The position numbers were made by a program, and so were the translations under genes. Of a stretch of 64,000 bases of DNA, positions 35,715-47,088 are shown in pieces; position 1 is the first letter of the stretch, and the number at the start of each line of letters is the position of its first letter. The stretch comes from Brasenia schreberi. Lineage: Eukaryota; Streptophyta; Magnoliopsida; Nymphaeales; Cabombaceae. The stretch covers positions 22,736,501-22,800,500 of the forward strand of contig JAYKKT010000089.1 in assembly GCA_036023115.1 (NCBI GenBank), read 5' to 3'. The notes below the pieces were generated by a model that ran no database searches, was not told where the DNA came from, and worked only from the letters and a program-made list of their open reading frames with translations.

Positions 35715-36260
35715 TCTTTCAATTCAAGCACTCACACACATTGAGCTTTCGCTCTTATTTGAAAGACCCAAGTAAGGGCCGACCTATACTATTTGGGTTT
35801 CATTTCATGTCGTGTGAGTAAGTCTTTCAATTCAAGCACTCTCACACACATTGAGCTTTCGCTCTTATTTGAAAGACCCAAGTAAGGGCCGACCTATACT
35901 ATTTGGGTTTCATTTCATGTCGTGTGTGTAAGTCTTTCAATTCAAGCACTCTCACACACATTGAGCCTTCGCTCTTACTCCCAAGACCTTAGTAAAGGCC
36001 TTATTGCAGTTATATTTGGGTTTCATTTATGTCGTGTGTGTAGTACTTCAATTCAAGCACTCACACACATTGAGCCTTCGCTCTTACTCCCAAGACCTTA
36101 GTCAAGGCCATACTGCAATTTATATTTGGGTTTAATTTCATGTCGTGTGTGTAAGTCTTTCAATTCAAGCACGCACCCACATTGAGCCTTCGCTCTTATT
36201 TGCAAGACCCGAGTAAGGGCTCATATACATACTCTATATACATATCTCCCTTCGGTTATT
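35715..36260 (+). repeat. Leader subrepeats in the 5' LTR, 5 copies of about 110 bp
   Basis: Units start at about 35715, 35822, 35933, 36045 and 36155 (TCTTTCAATTCAAGCAC), each containing CACACATTGAGC(C)TTTCGCTCTT and a GTAAGGGCC-like block. The 3' LTR has only four. Each unit carries one GAGC-loop-GCTC hairpin. Confidence 0.9.
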
Positions 36261-36786
36261 TCCCTTCAGTATTGTCTTTACATTTCGGGTTTTCCCTTTG
36301 GAGTAGCGTGAGTTTGCATTGCATCTACGCCATACCACGAGGTAGGACGCATATTTGCATCAAAGCAAGCCCCGCTCGAATTCGCCCATGTAGTGGAGTG
36401 TTCATAACACACAAACTAGGTGGCCCGAAAAGGGATAAAAGAAAAGACTTAGGCACGTGCAAATCCACGTGATCTAAAACATGCAATCGCATTTTAAAGA
36501 CCCGAAATAGACACCTCGAACCGCTTCGTAGACTTTCTCTCCAAAACTCGATTTTTGCAAAGCGTACAGACTGACCCTTGCGCATCGGTGCAAGAAGGTC
36601 TGCGACGACAAGAGCTTACTTGCTCACAGTCGCTACGTTTAGAAGTCAGTGTTAAAAATATCTTCGCTAGCTTAGGTAAGCTAGCTGGCATGCCCTGTTT
36701 GCATACATAGGCCTTAGACACACTAGAGGATCTGCTCCGAGTCCTGAAAAGGCGAGAGGCGGGGATTTTCGCGCGTCTACAGAGAT

Positions 36787-36804
36787 TGGCACGCCCGGTG
36801 GGAC
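36787..36804 (+). other. Primer-binding site
   Basis: TGGCACGCCCGGTGGGAC, five bases after the LTR end. It begins TGG as expected for pairing with a tRNA 3' CCA. The isoacceptor was not identified. A diverged copy of the same PBS is present in the element at 1571-1590. Confidence 0.85.
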
Positions 36805-36923
36805 GTGAGCCTTTCAAAAATCGAGTTTTTAAGTAGAAGTCTTGCGAAAATTTTTGTAAAAGGTGTCATTTTAACTTGTTTTCTTTGCTTGTACTTAAGA
36901 CATTTTGAAAAAGCTTGAAAAGC

Positions 36924-39788
36924 ATGTCAAAATCCAATCCAAGTGAAGTGTCGAGCCAAGGCTCATGCGCATCAAGTTCTCACTCTAGGAGGATTTTCAA
37001 AAACAAAATAAAACTAGATGAAATCGAGGACTTAAGGGAGTTTGAGGCCAAAATCGATGCTCTCAGCCAAGAGGCTGAAGTAGGCGATTCATGTTCATCA
37101 AACGGTGAACAAAGGCCTAAAAAGAAGTTTGAAAAACCTCGCAAGCACAAAGAGGCCTCCGTAATGGAAGGCAACCAATACCACGAGTCCTTCACACAAA
37201 AGGACCGTAAAGCCCTACAACAGTTGCTCAAAGGGCAGAATAAAGAGAAAAAGAGCTACGCCCTGTCTGATATCCTTCCTATGGATTACGAAACAGACAG
37301 CGACGATGAAATACCGAACTTCCATCGGTATGATGGCATGGGAGACCCTAGGTCTCACTTGCAGCTTTTCTTGCGTCGAGCCCATAAGAAGAAAAAGGAC
37401 TCGATGAAATGGGTGTATTGGTTCCCTTTATCCCTTAAAGGCACAACTGCCAAATGGCTGGCTTCCTACGACTTAAGCCAGTTCGCTACTTTTAAAGAGT
37501 TAGCGAACTGCTTCATGCAAAGATTTGCACTCAACGTAGAAGTCACGCCGACTCTGAATACCTTAAGGGATACAAAGCAAGGCATGAACGAAGACGTACA
37601 TGCCTTCATTATAAGATGGAGGTCGCTTTTGGGCCAAGTGCGAGAGCCCATATCCGAAGGATGCGCAGTAATGCTCATCCTGGATAATTTTAAAAGCAAG
37701 TTAAAAACCCTTCTCTCGCTCCATGAGATTTCAACTTTCCATAAGTTGATCAAAAAGGCCTCCCTTTTCGAAACCAACTTGCGAAAAGGAACATACGATC
37801 ACTTATGGAAAGGAAGTGTCGTTCCAAAAACCCGTTTGGAAAAGCCCATCGCATATGGGCTGCCCACGACGGACAAAGGGGCAAAGCCCCATAAAATTGC
37901 CAATGTCCGGGTGGATCCAGGCATTGCAGGCACTTCCAAAAATTTTGAAAAATTAGAAAATAAGAGGAAACGCAATTTTCAAAAACCGGTTGAAAAACGA
38001 GAGTATACTCCGCTGGGGCAACCTGTGTCGGAGGTCCTAGACCTCCTCCTTGCCCAGGGCATGATAGAACTCCCTGAAATCCCCGAAAGAGTCACTTCCA
38101 AAGGGGGGTATTTAAACCGATTTTGTAACTATCATCGGCTCAAAGGCCATGATACCAAACGCTGCTTCTCTCTCTTAAATAAAATTGAGAACTTGATAGC
38201 AGAAGGCCGGCTCCAGGTCACTGCGAAACCTGAGCCACCTCAAGCTATCTTCAAAGAACCCTTTCCCAAACACGCCAGTAGCAGTGGGAAAGGAAAGGAG
38301 GTATGTACCCTCACCATTTCCAAGGAACTAGCACGAAAGCCAGAACCTGATCGACCTACTTATGCGCCCATCCTTGTACTATACAAGAGGCCCGCCCAAG
38401 TCGTCATTCGGGGACCACCAAAGGTGGAATCCCCGGTAAAACCAGTTTTGAGAATCCAAGGTTCTCCTCAGCTCATCCTTAGAGCCAAGTTTAGCGCGAA
38501 CTCTAGGCTGGTCGTGGGGGAAGTCACTAGATCCGGGAGGATCTATCAACCCCCGCACCTTCAAGGTGCTCAAAAGGTGGTCAGTGTGCCTGGTCCCTCA
38601 AAAGCATGTATCCCTAGTGTTCTGCCAAAAGCAGATAAGGACAAAGTCATCCTAAATCCTTATGACTTCGAAAACCACCTTTCAAAGATTCCTATTCACA
38701 TGTCTATCCTAGAGCTTATAAAAACCTCGCCTAGGCATAGACTTGTATTAGAGAAAATTCTAGAAAGGGCCAAGGTTGATTCGAACATAAGTCTGGAATC
38801 CTTGTCTGCCCAAGTGGCTTTATTAGGAGCAAAATCGCCCATCACTTTCTCGAAAGATGATGTAGATAGACCCTACGAAACCCATAACCAGGCCCTGCAT
38901 ATCGAGGTGGTTCTAAACAACCACTCTCTGGATAGGTGCCAAGTCGATGGTGGAGGAGGGCTCAACATCCTTCCACTTCATGTGGCGTACAAAATCGGAG
39001 TCACCTTGACTTCAGTGAACCCAAGCCCCATCGTTATCACTGGATACGATGGGAATGCGTCTAGACCTTTAGGATCCATCGAACTCCCAATGGAAACGGG
39101 AGGGATCGAACACACGGGGGTGTTCCATGTCTTGGACATCCACCCCCATTATAACCTGTTGCTGGGACCCTGGATACACAATTTGTGCGTTGTGCCATCC
39201 ACCTTCCACAAGTGTGTCAAGATCCCTTTTAGGGACCAGGTCGTAGTGATCCTAGGTGAGAGTCACCTACAGCTTCAGGGGATCATAAACTCCCCTGGTT
39301 TATCAAGCTCCCAGGCCCATGAGGCTAACCTGGGGCAAATTATGGTTGAGCCACCTCGGCTCGTGTTGAACAACCCTAGGAAGGTTGTATGTGTGAAGGG
39401 GCCGCCCAAAGCAGGCCCCCTCCCGACTTTAATCCTCCTAGGAAAACCCAAGCGTTCCCTATTTCCAAAGCCCCTGGACAAGAGGTCATACGAGCCTAAT
39501 ATGGACGATAGCATGTTCCAGGACCACGACTTCTATCCAACTTTTTCAAAAAACAAAAAGTCGTGGAACATGTTGTTGAACATGGGCTACACGCCCTACA
39601 AGAGTCTAGGGGCGCAGAACCAGGGTCTCCTAGAGTCCATCCTTCCTAGGGCCAACCCAAGCCGATATGGGATCGGCTATACTCCCCGAATACCGCCGTT
39701 GCCACCCCCTGTGACCACCTGGGTCAAGGGTGCCCCGGAGCCTGCCTTAGAAGAGACCTACGATTTAGATCTCCTATTCCGAGTCTAA
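36924..39788 (+). CDS. Gag-protease polyprotein of the Tat-like element
   Basis: 954 codons from the first ATG (a TTG at 36915 is in frame but unlikely to start). Order: Ser-rich N-terminus and a coiled segment (EDLREFEAKIDALSQEAE, about residues 33-51); a retrotransposon gag domain (about 155-295, WFPLSLKGTTAKWLASY, FMQRFALNV); a zinc-knuckle variant C-x2-H-x4-H-x4-C (CNYHRLKGHDTKRC, about 400); a long basic/proline-rich linker; and an aspartic protease region with VDGGGGLNILP (about 674), where Asp is kept. Gag forms the virus-like particle and protease matures it. The frame is fully open, so it may still be translatable. It ends TAA at 39786-39788, in the same frame as pol. Confidence 0.9.
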   Translation: MSKSNPSEVSSQGSCASSSHSRRIFKNKIKLDEIEDLREFEAKIDALSQEAEVGDSCSSNGEQRPKKKFEKPRKHKEASVMEGNQYHESFTQKDRKALQQLLKGQNKEKKSYALSDILPMDYETDSDDEIPNFHRYDGMGDPRSHLQLFLRRAHKKKKDSMKWVYWFPLSLKGTTAKWLASYDLSQFATFKELANCFMQRFALNVEVTPTLNTLRDTKQGMNEDVHAFIIRWRSLLGQVREPISEGCAVMLILDNFKSKLKTLLSLHEISTFHKLIKKASLFETNLRKGTYDHLWKGSVVPKTRLEKPIAYGLPTTDKGAKPHKIANVRVDPGIAGTSKNFEKLENKRKRNFQKPVEKREYTPLGQPVSEVLDLLLAQGMIELPEIPERVTSKGGYLNRFCNYHRLKGHDTKRCFSLLNKIENLIAEGRLQVTAKPEPPQAIFKEPFPKHASSSGKGKEVCTLTISKELARKPEPDRPTYAPILVLYKRPAQVVIRGPPKVESPVKPVLRIQGSPQLILRAKFSANSRLVVGEVTRSGRIYQPPHLQGAQKVVSVPGPSKACIPSVLPKADKDKVILNPYDFENHLSKIPIHMSILELIKTSPRHRLVLEKILERAKVDSNISLESLSAQVALLGAKSPITFSKDDVDRPYETHNQALHIEVVLNNHSLDRCQVDGGGGLNILPLHVAYKIGVTLTSVNPSPIVITGYDGNASRPLGSIELPMETGGIEHTGVFHVLDIHPHYNLLLGPWIHNLCVVPSTFHKCVKIPFRDQVVVILGESHLQLQGIINSPGLSSSQAHEANLGQIMVEPPRLVLNNPRKVVCVKGPPKAGPLPTLILLGKPKRSLFPKPLDKRSYEPNMDDSMFQDHDFYPTFSKNKKSWNMLLNMGYTPYKSLGAQNQGLLESILPRANPSRYGIGYTPRIPPLPPPVTTWVKGAPEPALEETYDLDLLFRV

Positions 39789-39851
39789 CCCGTAGTGTTT
39801 TCCCTTTGTAGGTATGACGGAAGATCCCTTTTCTAAAAATACCAAAAACAT

Positions 39852-42800
39852 TTGAAAAGCTTAAAATCAAAAAAAATCGAAAAACAAGAAAAACCAAAAA
39901 CAATGAAAAAACAAAAACTCGAAAAAAGAGTGCTTTGTATAGTTCCCAAGGTTCTTGTTTTACAAAAACCCAAAAAAATCAAAAATTTGGAAAATACCAA
40001 AAAGATTTTGTACATAGCTGCTCCTGGTAGGACTTTGGCAAAAGAAAAGGATTTCGAAAGAAACGTCGTCTGCATAGCCAGACCAAAAATTTCGAAATCA
40101 CTTGAAAATCCAAGTACAAAACCAGGTCATTTTGAAAACCACACATCAAGTTCCCTCGGGTCTATAGCCCACGAGAATGATCAAAGCCCAGAAGTGGATC
40201 CCCCTGAGGAAGATCCCACTTCTGAGCTCCCAGAATTTTATAGAATTCTCGATTTTGAAAGACCTTCCCAATCAATAGGAGGAGATTTCATAGAGGTGAA
40301 CCTAGGGGATGATTCCAATCCCAAAACCATCAAAATAGGCGCATGCTTGCATGAAACGGAAAAGTTAGCATTCATTGCATTTCTACGAACCTATTTAGAT
40401 GTGTTTACATGGACGTATGAAGACATGCCGGGCATAGATCCCAGCATTGTCGAGCATCGTCTTTCCTTAGATGCAGGTGTAAAACCCATAAAGCAGAAGC
40501 TTAGGAAAATACACCCGAATGTACACACGCAAGTCAAAGAGGGTTTAGAAGATCTGCTAAAAGCCGGATTTATAAAACCCATTGCGTATTCTGATTGGTT
40601 GTCAAATATCGTTGTGGTTCGAAAAACCAATGGAAAAATTCGAATATGCATCGATTTCAGAAACCTGAATAAAGCCACTCCAAAGGATAATTATCCTTTA
40701 CCAAACATAGATTTGATAGTCGATAGTACTGCAAATCATGAAATGTTTTCATTCATGGACGGCTATTCAGGCTATAATCAAATCAAACTAAGTCCACGAG
40801 ATCAGGATAAGACCGCCTTCACAACCCCATGGGGCAGGTACTGCTATACAATCATGCCCTTTGGTTTGAAAAATACTGGCGCAACATACCAACGAGCCAT
40901 GACCACGATCTTCCATGATCAAATTCATGAGCTTGTAGAAGTGTATGTAGATGATCTCTTGGCAAAATCCAAAACCCGATGCACCCATATCGAATGTTTA
41001 CAAAAGATTTTCGAAAGGCTTAGGCTTTACAAAGTAAAGCTAAACCCTCAAAAATGTGTGTTCGGGGTAGAATCAGGGAAGCTTCTAGGCTTTATGGTGA
41101 GCCAAAGGGGAATAGAAGTCGACCCCTCTAAGTGTCGAGCCATCATAGACATGGCTCCGCCCTCCAATCTCACCCAAATCCGTAGCCTCCAGGGTCGCTT
41201 ACAATCCGTTCGCCGATTCATATCGAATCTGGCAACTAGATGCGAACCCTTCAACAAACTGTTGAGGAAGGGCATGAAATTCTTATGGGATGACGAATGC
41301 CAAAAGTCCTTCGAGAGACTGAAGGCATACTTGGTTAATCCCCCCGTTTTGAATCCTCCAAAACAAGGAAAACCGCTTTTATTATACATCTCCGTGCATT
41401 CAAATGCTTTAGGAGCCCTGTTGGCTCAATACGAGGATGACACCCATAAGGAGTATGCCATCTACTATATTTCGAAAACTCTCTTGGCTTATGAATGAAA
41501 TTATCAAGCCATGGAGAAGACGTGCTTGGCCCTAGTCTGGGCCTGCCAGAAATTCAGACACTATTTCCTAGATCATGAGATCTGGATAGTGTCCAAGCTT
41601 GATCCAATCAAGCACTTGTTCGAAAAACCCATTCTCACGGGTAGATTGGGCAAATGGCAACTCCTTCTAATGGAGTATGATCTAAAATACCATCACCAGA
41701 TCTCCATTAAGGAGCAAGCCCTAGCAGATTACGTGGCTGAATTCCCCTTAGAGGACGCATATCCCACTCTTGTCGAAATGCCTGATGAAGGCATATTGCA
41801 AAACCATTTTCAAAACCACATTTTGGCAAATTCTTTCGAAAACCAAGTGTGGAAGATGCACTTCGATGGGGCACGAAACCAACGAGGGGCTGGTGCTGGA
41901 GTCATCCAAATCTCCCCTAAAAAGGGCGAGATTCCCATAGCAGTCCGCTTAGATTTCGAATGTTCCAACAACGTAGCTGAGTATGAAGCACTCATACAAG
42001 GCTTAAGGATTTCGAAAACTCTAGGGGCATCATGCATCGAGGTCTTTGGAGATTCGCTCCTTGTCATAAACCAGGTTTTAAAAATTTGGCAAGTACGTAA
42101 TGAGAAACTACTTCCATATCACGGGTTGGTCACTCGATTGGTCCAATCCTTCCAGTCGTGTAAACTCACACACGTAGGAAGAGAGGACAATGGCATCGCC
42201 GATGCCCTCTCCTCCTTGGGTTCAGCCCTGAAGGTCGATCTCATTTCAGGGACCAGATCTTTGGAAATATGGCATGCGCCCCACCCATCCACACACGACT
42301 TAGATATTTGTCAAAACAACCCAAAGTCCATTGAAAAACCCTGGTTCTATGACATAAAACAATTTTTAGAAAATGGGAGATTTACCGAGGATGCCACATC
42401 CAAAGATAAGGCATTCATTCGTAAGATTTCGACCCGATACACCATTCTAGGTGGGGTCTTATACAAAAAAAGTTTTACCGGCATTCTGCTTAGGTGTATC
42501 GACCTAGAGGAGGCTAGGATAGTGATGCATGAGTTCCACGATGGAGAATGTGGAGGTCATGTTAATGCCAACATGATGGCGATGAAAATACTTAGAGGGG
42601 GCTATTTTTGGTCCACTCTGAAAAAGGATTGTCACGATCATGTTAGGAAGTGTCATCCATGTCAAGTGCATGGGCACGCCATTCATATCCCTTCATCTGC
42701 ATTGCATTCCGTGGTCAGCCCCTGGCCATTTACCATGTGGGCGTTTGACATTGTAGGCCCAATATTTCCAAAGGCCTCGAATGGGCATCGACTTATTTTA

Positions 42801-43589
42801 GCAGCCACGGAGTATTTCTCCAAGTGGGTGGAAGCCATTTCCCTAACCAATGTAATGGGGCAACATGTGGTGGCTTTCATCCGGAGGAATATCTTGGCTC
42901 GATTTGGGGTTCCACGAGACCTAGTGTATAATAATGGTACCCCATTCAAGAACGAGCGGATGGTTAAGTTGTGCAACACGTATGGCATAACTCACCACTT
43001 CTCCTCGCCCTACTACCCTCAAGGCAACGGCCAAGCCGAAGCCACAAACAAGACTCTCATTAGTATTATTGAGAAAACCTTAGAGAAGGGTAGGACGTGG
43101 CACGAGAAGCTGGATGAAGCCTTATGGGCTTATAGGACTTCCATCCGGACTCCCACGAATGCCACACCATTCGAGTTGGTCTATGGCACAAACGCCATTC
43201 TTCCCATCCATACTCAACTGCATTCATTCCATACATCCATAGCACTCGACCTCCCCCTAGAGACACTTCAGCATGCTAGGTTTCCCGAACTAGATTTGCT
43301 AGATGAGAGGCGACTCCTTGCCATGGATCATGCTCGTGCATACCGGCAAAGGATAGCCCGACATTATAGCAAACACATGAGACCTCGCCACTTTGAAGTG
43401 GGAGATCTGGTCTTAAAAACCATCCACCATCGTGGCCCACACCCCCTAGGCAAGTGGCGCCCCAACTGGGATGGACCCTATGTTGTACGAGCAACCACTA
43501 CGAACAATTCGTATTGGTTGATTGATGTAGAAGGTAGGAATTTAGCAGATCCTATCAATATTCAATACTTAAAGAAGTATCATGTGTAG
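39852..43589 (+). pseudogene. Pol polyprotein: RT, RNase H, second RNase H, integrase (one stop)
   Basis: Open from 39852 (TTG; first ATG 39903) to 41498, TGA at 41496-41498, then open to TAG at 43587-43589 in the same frame. Domains: Lys-rich N-terminus; RT with SFMDGYSGYNQI, PFGLKNTGATYQRAM and YVDD (about 40944-40955); RNase H interrupted by the TGA after SKTLLAYE; a second RNase H with FDGA, AEYEAL, GDSLLV and ADALSSLG (41860-42220), keeping all four acidic positions; integrase with an HHCC zinc region (42520-42670), the first catalytic Asp (42747-42749), Asn in place of the second catalytic Asp (VYNNGTPF, 42930-42932) and the Glu (NGQAEATN, 43038-43040). TGA probably arose from CGA. Without suppression, no second RNase H or integrase is made. 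Confidence 0.9.
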
Positions 43590-43592
43590 GAT

Positions 43593-44735
43593 CTGGACTA
43601 AATTCCAGTTTTCGAAAATTTTGGGGATAGCTGCCCTGAGACATGTGAATAAGGTGCAAAGGCAAACTCGTGTGACCCTGAGTGAGAGAATTCGCACTTG
43701 TGAAAGAGCGGAGTCTTCAAAATAGTGGTTACATTTCAAAATCCTCCTTCTTACAAAGAAAGGCCTAGTTCAACATAGCAAGATACTTGCAAGTAGTACG
43801 TGCTATTTCTAAATAGGTTGATCTGGAATGGATCGAGTATAGGCTTGGGATAAGTCCTCCCCTCTTCTCTTCTCCTTCCAAAAGGAAAACAAAGGCCCAA
43901 ATAAAGGGAATTTCCCATTCAGAGTCTCTTTCCAAAAGAAAGAAACCAGAATTTAAAAGAAAAATCGATTCTCTTATAAAAAAAGAGAGGGATTAAAGAA
44001 AAAAATACTCCCAAAGGGAGACCCTCGATGAAAAAAAGGAAAAAGAGGCCAAAAAACTCAAAAGGAGCAGTTTTCCGCCTTCTGTGCCTCAAACCACGGG
44101 ACGCTTCAGAAGGGACCGTGGTATCTCTTTCCCATCCCAAGCTAAAGCATGGTTCATTTCGAGGAATCCTAAAGTAAAAATAGGATTTACTTACTTGAAT
44201 TTCATCTTGTTTGAGAATTCGACGTTTCGAGTAAGGCGTAGGAGTTTGAAATATGCCTTATTTTCTTATAAAACCTCCGCTAGATAAGCGAGTGTTAAGA
44301 CTCAAACAAGGGCAAGCACGAAGAGCTCGAGATCCTTAGGATCGAGGCTCAAGACAGTTGTCCCTTTTGTAAATAGCTTTTGTAAATAAGTTTTGAAAAC
44401 CGAACATCGAACAGCATAGGATTTGCTCACTTGGAGCAATAGGCCTTGTAAGTCTCTAGAGTTCGACCACATCTGGTCCTTGGGAGGTCGCCACTTTTGG
44501 CACCACACCCATGTCATTTGCATTCCACGCATGGTACTTGCATGAACATGATCCCATTTAGGACCAGATTCCGTAGTAGAACCCTTTGGCGTGATATCTC
44601 CTCCTACCAGAGTTTGTAAATTGAGATTTTGCTAAAATTGGGACGATCCCATATTCTTCGTGGATAGATCTAGGGAGACTTTAAAAGGGGTGTTTGTCAT
44701 CTTTGCCCTTATCCAAATCGATTTGGACAAGGCCA
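43593..44735 (+). other. 3' non-coding region of the Tat-like element
   Basis: About 1.15 kb between the pol stop and the polypurine tract with no credible ORF. It includes A-rich runs (43930-44060). The part from 44181 is conserved in the diverged relative at 13175-13738 (ATAAAACCTCCGCTAGA, GAGTGTTAAGACTCAAA), which suggests a cis-acting role or shared descent. Confidence 0.75.
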
Positions 44736-44743
44736 AAGAGGGG
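44736..44743 (+). other. Polypurine tract
   Basis: AAAGAGGGG (about 44735-44743) lies four bases (CATC) before the 3' LTR. The same block precedes the LTR at 13739. It would prime plus-strand DNA synthesis. Confidence 0.8.
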
Positions 44744-44747
44744 CATC

Positions 44748-47052
44748 TGTAAACACCCCGAAATCCCACAAATTTCTTCAAAACAACCTGGTTTTGTACA
44801 AGCAGCCCCAAAGGGCCATTTTGAGTCTCGAAACCCAAGAGCCTTCCAGACAACCCTGTACATATGTTTTAAACTTTGTATTTCAAAAATATATAATATA
44901 GCTTTTGAAAACCTTTTAAAACACGTTTTTGAAACTCAAAAGCAGCTTGGCCTAATCAAGACAGGACCAGCGAAGTCAAAGAGAGCCCGGAACCGGAGCA
45001 CATGTCAAGCCCGGCACAGCAACTCTCGTATCACATCCATACCCCCAAGATCTCGAACGTCCAAGACCCTGTTCTTATCAAAATGTCATTTGAAGTCATC
45101 TCCGGAAGGCAGAAACGGAAGCGGATGACCATGTTGGCGAAGACCCAACGCAGACGGAGTACTGATGCTGTCAGACCCTGCACAAATCGTCCGTTTCGAA
45201 CCTAGCTCGAAGGAGTCAGAGTTCAGTTTGGATTGGATCTGGACCATATATATCCAGATCCCAATCCAAACCCATGTATGGACTTGGATTTGGATTTGGA
45301 TTCAAAAATCCAATCTAATATCCATATCCATGGCCCACATCACCTTCTCATAAATGGAGGTGGGGCCCACTTGAAATTCACGTGGGATTATGGGCATGAG
45401 AGAGAGTGGGGATGGATAAGATCAAGTGTGGTTGTAATTAAGCTTGACTTGTGTGTCAAGTTTGGGGTTAATCATGTGGGTAAGCCTAATTGAGTGGGTT
45501 TAAGCTTATAATTAGCCAAAACCTAACCCAGGGCTGCACCAACATGAGTTGGTTAAGGTCTATGGGCCATGCAAAGGGAGCTCCTTCACCTAAACCTAAC
45601 CCAAAATACCTAATCCTAGCCTACCACCCTAATCCACCCCTAATCTGAGCCTAATCACCTAACCCACTTCCCTAATCCCGGCCTAATCCCAACCTAATCA
45701 CCTAACCCACTTCCCTAATCCTTCCCTAAACCTAGGTTAATTTCCCTAAACCTAGCCTAAACCTAGCCTAATCACCTAACCTAGCTCACTAAACCTCACC
45801 CTAAAACCCAACCACCTAACCAAGCCCTAAACCCCTAAACCACCCCAAGCCCACAATCTACCCAAACCACTAGTATTTAAAATATCTGGCCCTACCCTTT
45901 CTAGCCCACCTTATCATCATACCACCCTACCTAAACCACCTAACCACTACCCCAAACCCAGCCCTAACCGACCTACCCATCCCTATATAAACCCCCCCCT
46001 TGGGGGCGGGTTCCATGATGTAACCGCCTCACCCATCCCAGCCGGGTCATCCTATCTAGTCGCCTTCCCCAAGCCCAGCCGGGACCCCACTTCCCAGCCC
46101 AGCCGAACCTGCTCCACCTGCTCCATCTGCACCACCACCTGCACCGCCATGTACACCACCACCTGCCACCACCCCTGCCCTCGGCCGAACCAGTCGCTCC
46201 ACCACACCCGGCTGCTCTCTTCCATCCATCGCCTCTCTTCAAGCCCGGTTAGTACCCCATCCTTCATCTCACCTTCTTCACTCCCTCTCCACTCTCAGCC
46301 ACCTAGTCCCCTACCATAACATCCTACCACCAGCCATTCCCCTTTGCTGCCACCCTTCTCACTCAGCCGAACCTAGTATATCCTAACTACCCGCCACTAC
46401 CTAACCAACCTAACTACACCCGGCCACCCTATTAGACTTCATAAGACCTGCCCATAACACTCCCTTACACCCACTATCCCCGCTACCACCTAGCCCCATC
46501 ACCTAACTAGCTACCTTCCCATACTCCAGCCTTAGTCATCCTAGCAGCCCGCCACCACCACATTCCCCTAACTACAACCGGCCACCCTATTAGACTCCCA
46601 TTCGACCTTCCCTTAAGCTCCCCTTAGGTCCATACTCCCTAACACTCTATACTCTCTTAGTGACCCTACATACTCACTTGGCCCACCCCCTTTAATCCCC
46701 CACACCAAGGCGACACCCTTGCTTGCAGCCGGCCACCATCAAGGCGCCTATCCCGTGCCCCATTTGCAGCCGGCCAGCACCCCTTGTCGTTCACCCTCGC
46801 GGAGCTCCCGTTTGCAGCCCAAGGCGAAGGCCAAGCCCACGCTCAAGCAAGCCTCTACGGACCAGCTACTAGTAAGTGCCTAACTCGGTCTTTAGTTGTA
46901 TACTTGCTTGAAATTCAATTTGATACGGGGTTGTAATAACGGAGCATAGTCTCCCCCCGCTTGTAATAACGTGGCTTGGCACACCCACACACGTGCACTC
47001 TCTTAGTTGTGCACGATTTTGAACACGCACGGGCCTAATCAGCCCCTAATAC

Positions 47053-47088
<36 letters not shown>

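Larger units (their letters stand above)
33420..36781 (+). mobile_element. 5' LTR of the Tat-like element
   Basis: TGTAAACACCCC to GCGCGTCTACA, 3,362 bases. U3 holds ATCCAAAT/TTGGATTTGGAT words (33898-34000). A degenerate CATAAATGG lies where relatives have a TATA box (about 34020), and a strong TATATAAA lies at 34594-34601. A CCTAACC/CCCTAAA-rich tract runs from 34200 to 34560. A gene-free proline-coding C-rich stretch follows, then five ~110-bp leader subrepeats (35715-36260) and U5. Confidence 0.93.

Noticed and set aside
36325..36585. 86-codon minus-strand frame present in both LTRs of the Tat-like element (again at 47643-47903)
   Set aside because: It is preserved only because the two LTRs are recent copies; the sequence is U5 and no protein motif is seen.
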